Positions 1-5,598 of a stretch of 10,706 nucleotides of DNA are shown here, one piece after another; within the stretch, counting starts at the first letter, position 1, and each line of letters begins with the position of its first letter. The position numbers were made by a program, and so were the translations under genes. The notes beneath the pieces are model-generated. The model did not search any database, was not told the DNA's origin, and saw only the letters and a program-made list of their open reading frames with translations. Source of the DNA: Spirochaetaceae bacterium (GTDB taxonomy: Bacteria; Spirochaetota; Spirochaetia; Treponematales; Breznakiellaceae); NCBI GenBank assembly GCA_031284645.1, contig JAITXS010000020.1, positions 1-10,706 of the forward strand, read 5' to 3'.

Positions 1-1
1 G

Positions 2-1144
2 CTTAAAGAAGGGAGTACGAAAATAAGGGTAAAGACCGCGGACGGTGGGAAGGAAGCGGTTTGTACAATAACTGTAGTTCCCGCAGGCTCAGAGGTGCCG
101 GTAACAGGCGTAACACTGAGTGCATCCACTCTATCACTGCAAGTGGGGGGATACCCGGTAACGCTTATCGCGACAGTGATACCGGAAAATGCAACGGATA
201 AAGGGGTAGAGTGGAGCCCTATCCCCGATGATGTGGTACGTGTGAGTAATGGTATGGTAACACCGCTGGGCGTCGGGGTCAGGACGATAAGGGCAACATC
301 GACAAGCGACGGCAATAAGAGTGCATGGTGTGATGTAGAGGTTACGGAACCGGTAAGTCTGCCTGCAATAGATACGTATGTGTATATGCCCGGGGGCACA
401 ATATCGATCGGCTACAAATGGGGAGGTACTACGGGTAATGACAGTACAACAGCTAGTGATATAAGTGTAGGGGCTTTTAATATAGGCAGGACGGAAGTAC
501 GGTATGAGTTATGGTATGTGGTAAAGCAGTGGGGAGTAAGGCACGGGTATACGTTTGCGAATAAGGGGCGAGCGGGGACTACTGGTATTGCAGGGGATGC
601 TGTTACAAATGCGAACAGGGATCAGCCGGTAACGAGTGTAAACTGGCGGGATGTCGTGGTATGGTGTAATGCGTATAGCGAGATAACAGGAAAGGATCCG
701 GTGTATTACGCCGACGATGCGGGGACTATTTTATTAAAGGATGCGACGGCTACTAGTACGGTAAATGGGGCGAAACAACTGGACAGGAATGGGTACAGAT
801 TACCAACAGAGACAGAATGGGAATATGCGGCGAGGGGAGGGGCACCGAGCAGCAGTGGTCCCTGGACATATAACTATGCAGGGAGTAACACGGTAGAAGA
901 TGTTGCGTGGTATCTCGGTAATTCAGGGACCAAGACACATTCTGTAAGGTGGAAGCTGCCGAATAGCGCAAGGCTGTATGACATGACCGGTAATGTATTG
1001 GAGCTGTGTTTTGATTCTAATGCGGTACGGGGCGGGAGTTGGACCGATATTCCAGGGTACATTACGGTGTTCTATCGTGGCTACATCCCCCACGGCAACC
1101 CGGGCGCCGATACAGGGTTCCGGTTGGTCAGCCGCGGAGACTAA
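2..1144 (+). CDS. Ig-like (Big_2) / FGE-sulfatase-fold surface protein, 5' end outside window
   Basis: The frame is open to the left edge, so the gene starts outside the window; the in-frame GTG at 95 lies inside a domain and is not the start. Bases 2 to about 90 encode the end of one bacterial Ig-like (Big_2) repeat (KIRVKTADG, then CTITVVP). A complete second repeat follows (about 98-350; VTGVTLSASTLSLQVGG). From about 375 an FGE/SUMF1 module begins: YMPGGTISIG, FNIGRTEVRYELW, QPVTSVNWRDVVVWCNAYSE, YRLPTETEWEYAARGG, YDMTGNVLELC, RGGSW and the terminal TGFRLVSRGD. True formylglycine-generating enzymes carry two catalytic cysteines shortly after the GGS motif; here that stretch has none, so the module is probably a binding scaffold (C-type-lectin-like), not an enzyme. 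The layout fits an exported, surface-exposed ligand-binding protein; the signal sequence would lie upstream. The final 100 bases look like a DGR variable region. Domain calls are firm; function is inference. Confidence 0.85.
   Translation, partial: LKEGSTKIRVKTADGGKEAVCTITVVPAGSEVPVTGVTLSASTLSLQVGGYPVTLIATVIPENATDKGVEWSPIPDDVVRVSNGMVTPLGVGVRTIRATSTSDGNKSAWCDVEVTEPVSLPAIDTYVYMPGGTISIGYKWGGTTGNDSTTASDISVGAFNIGRTEVRYELWYVVKQWGVRHGYTFANKGRAGTTGIAGDAVTNANRDQPVTSVNWRDVVVWCNAYSEITGKDPVYYADDAGTILLKDATATSTVNGAKQLDRNGYRLPTETEWEYAARGGAPSSSGPWTYNYAGSNTVEDVAWYLGNSGTKTHSVRWKLPNSARLYDMTGNVLELCFDSNAVRGGSWTDIPGYITVFYRGYIPHGNPGADTGFRLVSRGD
1031..1129 (+). other. Candidate DGR variable region at the end of the FGE-fold gene
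   Basis: The C-terminal core reads RGGSW, then blocks of varied residues separated by PG, TV, R and P, then TGFRLV. That is the layout of known variable proteins whose VR lies in an FGE/C-type-lectin fold. Of the 23 codons from 1043 to 1111, 18 end in C or T (for example GGC TAC ATC CCC CAC GGC). This is expected if adenines in AAY codons of a template repeat were changed at positions 1 and 2 only. The exceptions (CCA, GGG, ACG, GTG, CCG) fall at the positions that look fixed. Hand counts give 22 C in 60 bases at 1081-1140 against 8 in 60 at 961-1020. No template repeat, accessory gene or reverse transcriptase is in the window, so this is inference. Confidence 0.45.
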
Positions 1145-1150
1145 GGTGCG

Positions 1151-1475
1151 GGGTAGAGGATTTAAAGTAGGGTAAGAGGGTTCTGGGCTTAAGGTAGTAG
1201 ATTTCTGATAAGAACTAAACCCTATACCCTAGCCCCCGAACCCTAAGGAGAAGGGTAGTAGGGTTCAGGGGCTAGGGTATAGGGTATAGTCATAACAGAG
1301 AGTTGCTGACCTATACCCAATGACCCTATTACTCTGCTTCGACCATCTATCCCGAAGCAAAGGGTCAAGGAAATTGGGTTTTGGGTAGAGGATCACTGGT
1401 AAAGTCTATACCCAATACCCATGCCCCCAAACCCTATTTTGACCCTCTACCCTTACCCCTATTCCCCTATTACTC
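1151..1475. repeat. Repeat-rich convergent intergenic region built on GGGTA/TACCC words
   Basis: The stretch between the two convergent genes has no credible coding sequence. It is dense in GGGTA, TAGGG and their complements. Exact direct repeats are GGGTAGAGGAT at 1151-1161 and 1383-1393, CTATACCCAAT at 1311-1321 and 1406-1416, and CCCTATTACTC at 1324-1334 and 1465-1475. The last copy runs into the yggU stop codon. A small inverted repeat TGCTTCG/CGAAGCA lies at 1335-1341 and 1353-1359. The left half is G-rich on the + strand and the right half C-rich, so long-range pairing is possible. It could serve as a two-way terminator for the convergent genes or be a degenerate copy of a dispersed intergenic repeat; the window alone cannot separate these. 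Confidence 0.6.
1220..1284. repeat. Long inverted repeat (26-bp arms, 13-base loop)
   Basis: The left arm at 1220-1245 and right arm at 1259-1284 are reverse complements over 26 bases with one mismatch. The loop is 1246-1258. Each arm contains CCCTATACCCTAG or its complement. No T run follows on either strand, so it is not a classic intrinsic terminator, although a stem of this length could still stop transcription from both sides. It begins 75 bases after the stop codon of the FGE-fold gene. Confidence 0.7.
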
Positions 1476-1772
1476 ACTAATAAGCTGTGTGATTTTTTCT
1501 GCAAGCTGCGGGGGAAGGGAGAGCGTTTTTACCCGTGATTTTTCACCGGAAACAAGTTGGATTTGATTTTTCGGACACTCAAGTATTTTTGCAAAAAAAG
1601 CAATCAGCGCTCCGTTTGCCTTACCGTCTTCGGGAGCGGCGGCGATTTTGACGCGAAGGAGTCCCTCGCGGACATCCATGACTTCAGATTTTGATGAAGC
1701 CGGTGTTACTTTTATACGAAGTCTTATATCTTTGCCGTCAACACTCAGACAAGTTTCCGGGGGTTTTCTCAT
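1470..1772 (-). CDS. yggU: YggU / DUF167-family protein
   Basis: A 100-residue protein, the usual size for the DUF167 (YggU/UPF0235) family. The family core is clear: LRIKVTPASSKSEV (about residues 18-31), a short turn, LRVKIAAAPEDGKANGALI (about 39-57), and IQLVSGEKSRVKTL (about 75-88). Family members are small alpha/beta proteins with no established biochemical role. There is no signal peptide or membrane segment, so it is probably cytoplasmic. The start is ATG at 1772, with GAGG about 9 bases upstream; no better-placed start is seen. It converges with the FGE-fold gene and lies downstream of the lipoprotein gene on the same strand, separated by 155 bases with two hairpins, so it is probably not in one operon with it. 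Identification is firm, function unknown. Confidence 0.88.
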   Translation of the reverse strand: MRKPPETCLSVDGKDIRLRIKVTPASSKSEVMDVREGLLRVKIAAAPEDGKANGALIAFFAKILECPKNQIQLVSGEKSRVKTLSLPPQLAEKITQLISE

Positions 1773-1788
1773 GCACGTCTACCTCGCC

Positions 1789-1805
1789 TTTTAGCTTAGC
1801 TAAAA
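1789..1805. other. Small AT-rich hairpin upstream of yggU
   Basis: TTTTAGC at 1789-1795 and GCTAAAA at 1799-1805 pair perfectly around a 3-base loop. It lies 17 bases upstream of the yggU start. It may be a weak terminator or a leader structure; the stem is short and AT-rich. Confidence 0.3.
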
Positions 1806-1860
1806 AGACAAGATGTATAAAGAGAACTTCACCATGCAGGGCTATGATAGAAAAGGGGGC

Positions 1861-1908
1861 TGTGAAACCAAAAATATTTTCACAACCCACCGCCCCATAA
1901 AGGGGCGG
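1861..1908 (-). terminator. Probable terminator of the DUF6273 lipoprotein gene (two hairpins)
   Basis: CCGCCCC at 1890-1896 and GGGGCGG at 1902-1908 form a 7-bp GC stem around ATAAA, 19 bases past the stop codon of the lipoprotein gene. A second hairpin follows: TGTGAAA at 1861-1867 pairs with TTTCACA at 1878-1884, and on the - strand its loop holds a T run. The GC stem is not followed directly by T residues, so it departs from a textbook intrinsic terminator. Its position makes termination the best reading. Confidence 0.5.
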
Positions 1909-1927
1909 GATTACAGATTATCCGTGT

Positions 1928-3325
1928 CTACTGCACACAGAAAGCGGGGGCAACGCCTCCGGCTTTTTGATTGGCAGAGCCTTGAGTGGACAAGCCATAG
2001 ACAAGACAAAAGCCAGTAGAAGAACCAGCATCGGGTGATGCTGTCCAATACCATGAGTCCGCATTAGTGGCATTGTATTTTTTCCACTCGGCCCCACTTG
2101 TCCCCGTGGGATAATACGCAAAATGCGCTTGATTCTCCGCAGTTTCAGCCGATGGCGTAGAACCTACTCTCGTCCCGAACAATTCCAGCTGGGTTGGCAG
2201 CCACACCATGTCTTCAATGATGTTAACATCTGCTGAATTTCTTTCCTTTGTCACAGCACGTTTTGGCGACCAAAGCACATCTTTCGGCACTCCTGCAGCG
2301 GCTAGACCTGCAAGAAATTTTCCGCTGCCTTCATCGCCGGGTACCGGTGTCAAATATTTTCGAATTTCGCTTGCCGCATAGCCGCCTGAGTTATTAAGAC
2401 CATTGTTTATGCGGCGTGTTGCTGCTATATTTTGAAATTGAAACACAATATGCGGCCTGCTGTCGTTGCCGTTGCCTGTGTAGGAGTCCTTTGCACGGAA
2501 TGTATTGATGCCCACCACAATAAGCCTGAGCAGTTTGCCACTCGTTAACTCTAAATTGCTTTTAATAGCAACTTTCCCATGCGCAGTATCATTCGAAGGA
2601 TACCCGCTTACGTTGAGCGAAGCCAAATCTACATAGTCCCCTAGTTTTATAACATCAACAATGCTGTCCGGATGATTTTGTAGATAGTTATGCAATGCAG
2701 TAAATACATTTGTAACATCACCAGCATTTACAGGAACAGCACGCAGGTCGAATTTTTCGGCAATGCTGTCTTTCGCTAATGCCGCAGCAGGGTCGTATGT
2801 ATAAACCTGCACGAGTTTCGGCGTCTTTTTTATGCCGGTTTTGTTCACCGAAATAGTTACCTCGCCTTCTTTTTTCACTTCATCAAGCGCTATTGTCCAA
2901 ATTTTTCCGCTGCCGCTCAGCTCTCCTGGTGTTACCTCGCCGTCGATAGTGATGTCTTCGGCGCTTAAGTCCAAAACATTTTCGCTAAATTTTAGTTCTA
3001 TGCCGGTTGATGTTTTTGCGTTTGCGCCGCCCGGGCCTCCGTTCACCTGTGCCGCGATAAATATTATATCATCTGATACAGCAGGATTTTCTACTATTTC
3101 TTCGGATGTTATATCATCTGATACAGCAGGATTTTCTACTGTTTCTTCGAATGTTATATCACCTGATACAGTAGGATTTCCTACTATTTCTTCGTAGGCA
3201 GTTTTTCCGTCGACAATATTGCAACTTATAAACGCTAAACCTAAACAGACAATAGCAACCAATGTCATTACTTTGCCAGCCGCACTCAGCAAGAATGTCT
3301 TGCTCCATTTTTTTGCAGTTTTCAT
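1928..3325 (-). CDS. Lipoprotein with tandem repeats, Ig-like domain and DUF6273-type C-terminal domain
   Basis: A 465-residue exported lipoprotein. I chose ATG at 3325 because GGAGG lies 8 bases upstream (3334-3338) and the N-terminus is then a clean lipoprotein signal: KK charges, a hydrophobic stretch and the lipobox-like LAFISC with Cys35. An in-frame start further upstream, near 3421, would place 32 polar residues before the signal and is rejected. Residues 45-89 are three 15-residue repeats (EEIVENPAVSDD type). Residues about 90-177 look like an Ig-like domain (IELKFSENV, IWTIAL, VTISVNKTG). From about 225 to the end the pattern fits DUF6273: VWLPTQLELFG, WYWTASP, and a terminal GGVAPAFCVQ. 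The ligand is unknown; a role on the cell surface or in the periplasm is inferred from the signal and domains. The C-terminal domain call rests on motif recall. Confidence 0.8.
   Translation of the reverse strand: MKTAKKWSKTFLLSAAGKVMTLVAIVCLGLAFISCNIVDGKTAYEEIVGNPTVSGDITFEETVENPAVSDDITSEEIVENPAVSDDIIFIAAQVNGGPGGANAKTSTGIELKFSENVLDLSAEDITIDGEVTPGELSGSGKIWTIALDEVKKEGEVTISVNKTGIKKTPKLVQVYTYDPAAALAKDSIAEKFDLRAVPVNAGDVTNVFTALHNYLQNHPDSIVDVIKLGDYVDLASLNVSGYPSNDTAHGKVAIKSNLELTSGKLLRLIVVGINTFRAKDSYTGNGNDSRPHIVFQFQNIAATRRINNGLNNSGGYAASEIRKYLTPVPGDEGSGKFLAGLAAAGVPKDVLWSPKRAVTKERNSADVNIIEDMVWLPTQLELFGTRVGSTPSAETAENQAHFAYYPTGTSGAEWKKYNATNADSWYWTASPDAGSSTGFCLVYGLSTQGSANQKAGGVAPAFCVQ
3064..3198 (-). repeat. 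Three tandem 45-bp repeats inside the lipoprotein gene
   Basis: Units at 3064-3108, 3109-3153 and 3154-3198 differ at only a few bases and keep the reading frame. They encode EEIVGNPTVSGDITF, EETVENPAVSDDITS and EEIVENPAVSDDIIF. The unit is acidic and Pro-containing and sits between the lipid anchor and the first folded domain, so it is probably a flexible stalk. High DNA identity implies recent duplication and possible copy-number change. Confidence 0.85.
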
Positions 3326-3365
3326 AAAACTATCCTCCAGGTGATCGCTTTTTGCATAATCACCT
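3322..3365 (-). promoter_or_regulatory. Leader of the lipoprotein gene: hairpin and possible 11-residue leader peptide
   Basis: Upstream of the lipoprotein start, AGGTGAT (3339-3345) and ATCACCT (3359-3365) form a perfect 7-bp inverted repeat with a 13-base loop. It directly abuts the GGAGG ribosome binding site at 3334-3338. The same stretch holds a tiny ORF on the - strand, ATG at 3357 to TGA at 3322, encoding MQKAITWRIVL. It is preceded by AAGGTG, and its stop overlaps the lipoprotein start as ATGA. The hairpin could hide the binding site, and translation of the leader would open it. This is inference from layout. Confidence 0.35.
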
Positions 3366-3762
3366 TGTAAAAATATCTCTGCATGGGGAGGCAATGCCCC
3401 CTGTATACCGGAAGTACCCAATTACCCTGTAACATCGCTTTAAGGGCAGTGCCCGTCCTGAATAGGGCTGATGGATCAAACGTGAAGGCTTTTCGACCAT
3501 GGTAATGAGAGTGGCAACCCGGTCAGCTTTTCAATCCGTATTATTTCCTGTTCGGGTGGATACCGTACTTGTCAGCCACAACGCTGACGGTCTGCCCATA
3601 GTCCCTCTTGGACGTGCTGTTATACGACTTTATTAGCTTTGTTAAATTTCGGAAAACTCAGCTTGGGCGGGACATTCGTCTGTATGAACATACCCGCATT
3701 TTTTATTTTAAAATCGTCTTCACAGATAGGAGTATAATAAACATTGTCTAAATTGTCCAAAT
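3366..3762. other. Degenerate region without an intact gene
   Basis: About 400 bases between the lipoprotein leader and the truncated fragment hold no intact gene. On the - strand there is a probable transposase scrap (3541-3657). A 49-codon ORF runs from GTG at 3769 to TAA at 3620 (starts MPNLDNLDNVYYTPICEDDF); it has no clear ribosome binding site and no family I recognise, so I do not call it a gene. A further open stretch below about 3520 reads VATLITMVEKPSRLI, faintly like an IS30-type transposase, but is bounded by stops. The promoter of the lipoprotein gene should lie at the low-coordinate end, but I see no convincing -35/-10 pair. Confidence 0.4.
3541..3657 (-). mobile_element. Probable remnant of an IS3-type transposase orfA
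   Basis: An open stretch of 38 codons between two stops reads, near its end, DYGQTVSVVADKYGIHPNR. This resembles the helix-turn-helix of IS3-family OrfA proteins, whose typical form is a V-x-E-x-A-x-x-Y-G-I-H-P-N motif. There is no start codon, the reading ends at TAA directly after the motif, and no OrfB, terminal inverted repeats or target duplication are visible. If correct it is a dead scrap of an insertion sequence. The match is short and from memory. Confidence 0.35.
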
Positions 3763-3948
3763 TTGGCACTAACTATTGATATGGAGCTTCTTCCGGAACG
3801 GGACACCGGTAATTTTTTGTCGTTTTTAGTGGAACTTCGCGCCGGTATCAGGGACAAAAAAATATTTTCTGTCTGCGTGCCGGTGAGGACACTTCTCTTG
3901 CGCCTTGACAGGAATTTCGCGGAAGCCCTTGACAGCTTTTCACCGTAA
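3763..3948 (+). pseudogene. 5'-truncated gene fragment, perhaps glycosidase-like
   Basis: About 60 codons, from TTG at 3763 or ATG at 3781, to TAA. Codon use resembles the neighbouring genes, and the text looks like protein: LTIDMELLPERDTGNFLSFL, then ELRAGI and KKIFSVCVPVR. The pattern of a short strand ending in D-x-E, then F-x-x-F-L-x-E-L-R, then a strand S-V-x-V-P resembles part of the TIM barrel in GH18-type or related spore-germination glycosidases. There is no ribosome binding site, the N-terminal half of such a domain is missing, and a stop lies 34 bases upstream of the TTG. It therefore looks like the tail of a gene cut by rearrangement at about 3763, next to a transposase scrap. The family match is tentative. 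A short intact gene of unknown function is the alternative. Confidence 0.4.
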
Positions 3949-3968
3949 GACTATCCTTTATATCATAT

Positions 3969-3991
3969 AATTCCGATATATATACTATGTT
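3969..3991 (+). promoter_or_regulatory. Putative promoter -10 and Rrf2/CymR-type operator of the transporter operon
   Basis: AATTCCGATATA at 3969-3980 differs by one base from AATTCCTATATA at 10070-10081 in the promoter of the PLP enzyme-rrf2 operon. It is followed at once by TATACT (3981-3986), a good -10; TATGTT at 3986-3991 is an alternative. No strong -35 is seen at the right distance. A repressor bound here would cover the -10. The start codon at 4024 is served by AAGGAGA at 4011-4017. The operator role is inferred from the shared word and position. Confidence 0.45.
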
Positions 3992-4023
3992 ATACAAGCG
4001 GAAAATATAAAAGGAGATTCTTC

Positions 4024-4857
4024 ATGAAAAAGTACGTAATAGCGGCGGTTTTGCTTGTTTTAACCGCCTTCACCCTGTTTGCCGCCGGACCCGGCAACGA
4101 CCCCAAAAATTCCGCTGTAAAAGTGATCCGTGTTGGCACAGAGGGGGCTTATCCGCCCTATAACTTTGTGAATTCAAGCGGGGAAGCCGATGGATATGAT
4201 GTGGCGGTGGTAAAGGCCATTGGGGAACTGCGCCCCCAATACCAATTTGTCTTTGTTCCCACCGCATGGGATGGCATATTCGTCTCTCTTGAAGGCGGAG
4301 ATTTCGATCTTATCGCCAGTAATTTGGGATGGCGCAAAGAACGGGAGGAAAAATATTATCTCTCCACCGTACCGTATCTTTGGGGTGCATCGGAAATCGT
4401 CTTTAAGGCGGGACGGAAGGACATCCGCTCCCTCAAGGATCTGAACGGCAAAAAAGTTGCTGCCGGAATCGGGACTTCTACCACCACATGGCTTGAGGAT
4501 TACATCAAAAAAACGGGAAGCGATATTAAAATCATCTACACGGACGGCAACATAGCCAATGCCCTTACGGAAATTGAAACCGGTCGTGTGGATGCCACAA
4601 TTACCAGTTTTATTACCACCCAGCTTACCGCCCAATCCTTAGGCTATAAGATAGATGGTATTACATCTCCGGAGATGGACGTCTATTCTGTCCACTTGCT
4701 CTTTCCCAAAACCGCTGCCGGTAAAATATATCGGGACGATTTTGATAAAGCCCTTAAACAACTCCAGAGCAGCGGTAAATTAGCCGATTTATCCCGCAAA
4801 TATTTCTTCGGTAAAGATTATAGCACCAAGGAAGCCCTCGCGTCCGCCGGACGTTAG
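4024..4857 (+). CDS. Periplasmic amino-acid-binding protein of an ABC transporter (possibly cystine)
   Basis: A 277-residue family-3 solute-binding protein. Residues 1 to about 21 are a signal peptide (MKK, hydrophobic core, ending TLFAAG). There is no lipobox cysteine, so it is probably a soluble periplasmic protein. The mature part shows IRVGTEGAYPPYNFV, a GYDVAVVKAIGE segment, WDGIFVSLEGGDFDLIASN, an ER pair (the usual carboxylate-binding arginine) followed by KYYLSTVPYL, VAAGIGTSTTTWLEDY and IETGRVDATIT. The ASN-x-x-x-x-x-ER-x-x-KYYLS arrangement recalls cystine-binding members, but the substrate is not proven. The start is ATG with AAGGAGA 6 bases upstream. It is first in an operon with the permease (24-base gap), the ATPase and an Fe-S ammonia-lyase-like enzyme. 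Family firm; substrate inferred partly from sulfur-metabolism neighbours. Confidence 0.9.
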   Translation: MKKYVIAAVLLVLTAFTLFAAGPGNDPKNSAVKVIRVGTEGAYPPYNFVNSSGEADGYDVAVVKAIGELRPQYQFVFVPTAWDGIFVSLEGGDFDLIASNLGWRKEREEKYYLSTVPYLWGASEIVFKAGRKDIRSLKDLNGKKVAAGIGTSTTTWLEDYIKKTGSDIKIIYTDGNIANALTEIETGRVDATITSFITTQLTAQSLGYKIDGITSPEMDVYSVHLLFPKTAAGKIYRDDFDKALKQLQSSGKLADLSRKYFFGKDYSTKEALASAGR

Positions 4858-4881
4858 AAAAAAAGATTCGGGAGCTGTGGT

Positions 4882-5598
4882 ATGGGAAAAATATTCGATA
4901 TAGAGTTTATGATAGAATCGACACCGGAGATTCTAAGCGCGCTGCCCCTTACTCTCTTGCTGGCTTTCATATCCGCGCTTATAGGACTGGTCATTGCCCT
5001 TGCTGTGGCTCTTATCCGGTACTTTAATATCCGTATCCTCTCTCAATTCTGCCGGATATATGTGTCCTATATTCGGGGTACTCCCATACTGGTACAGATT
5101 ATGCTCGTCTACTTCGGCATACCCCTGCTGCTTAGGGCTCTTAATTTTTATTTTGGCAGTGATTTTAATATAAACGGCGTGCCCCGGCTGGTGTTCGCCA
5201 TTATTGCCTTGGGTTTTAACGCAGGGGCCTATATGTCGGAAACCATCAGAAGCTCCCTTCTGGCGGTGGATCCGGGACAGCTTGAGGCCGCTTATAGCGT
5301 GAACATGACTGTCCGTCAGACCCTCATGCGTATCGTAATTCCCCAAGCTTTTAGTATCGCTATCCCATCCCTGACAAATACGCTGGTATCACTTATTAAG
5401 GAAACATCTCTTGTTTTTACTATTTCAATCATTGATTTAATGGCGCGGGCAAAGATTGTCGGCGCCCGGGGGTACCGGTTTTTTGAAGTATATGTGGTCG
5501 TTTCCATCATCTATTGGATTGTATGCGCCTTTATTTCCCGACTCCTTGTTGTTGCCGAGAAAAGAGCGCGGAAATATGAAAGGACGATAAACACATGA
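4882..5598 (+). CDS. Polar amino-acid ABC transporter permease (HisM/GlnP type)
   Basis: A 238-residue inner-membrane protein of the His/Glu/Gln/Arg/opine permease subfamily. Hydrophobic segments lie at about residues 20-45, 60-85, 101-116, 155-185 and 203-225. The family marker YIRGTPILVQI is at about 63-73. The cytoplasmic EAA loop that docks on the ATPase is at about 135-158 (EAAYSVNM, then IVIPQAF). It would form a homodimeric channel, since only one permease gene is present. GGGAG lies 7 bases before the ATG. The stop overlaps the ATPase start by 4 bases (ATGA, 5595-5598), which implies translational coupling. Length and motifs are normal and nothing appears broken. Confidence 0.93.
   Translation: MGKIFDIEFMIESTPEILSALPLTLLLAFISALIGLVIALAVALIRYFNIRILSQFCRIYVSYIRGTPILVQIMLVYFGIPLLLRALNFYFGSDFNINGVPRLVFAIIALGFNAGAYMSETIRSSLLAVDPGQLEAAYSVNMTVRQTLMRIVIPQAFSIAIPSLTNTLVSLIKETSLVFTISIIDLMARAKIVGARGYRFFEVYVVVSIIYWIVCAFISRLLVVAEKRARKYERTINT

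Noticed and set aside
95..97. GTG as the true start of the FGE-fold gene
   Set aside because: The frame upstream is open and encodes the end of a preceding Ig-like repeat, so the gene enters from outside the window.
1217..1290. Telomere-like CCCTAA/TAGGG words as a sign of a linear replicon end
   Set aside because: The words are irregular, internal, and flanked by ordinary genes on both sides; Treponema chromosomes are circular as far as I know.
1145..1475. CRISPR array in the repeat-rich intergenic region
   Set aside because: Repeats are only 11 bases, of several kinds, and not regularly spaced; no cas genes.
2832..3197. 121-codon + strand ORF opposite the lipoprotein gene
   Set aside because: It is the antisense shadow of the 45-bp repeats and Ig-like domain; no ribosome binding site or family pattern.
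3420..3525. Possible IS30 transposase text (VATLITMVEKPSRLI) on the - strand
   Set aside because: Short, bounded by stops, and lacks further family motifs; too weak to call.
3620..3769. 49-codon - strand ORF starting with GTG (MPNLDNLDNVYYTPICEDDF)
   Set aside because: Protein-like composition, but no ribosome binding site and no known family; it overlaps the probable transposase scrap in another frame. Left as possible relic.
4174..4635. 153-codon - strand ORF opposite the binding-protein gene
   Set aside because: Lies wholly within a well-supported gene on the other strand and has no recognisable domain.
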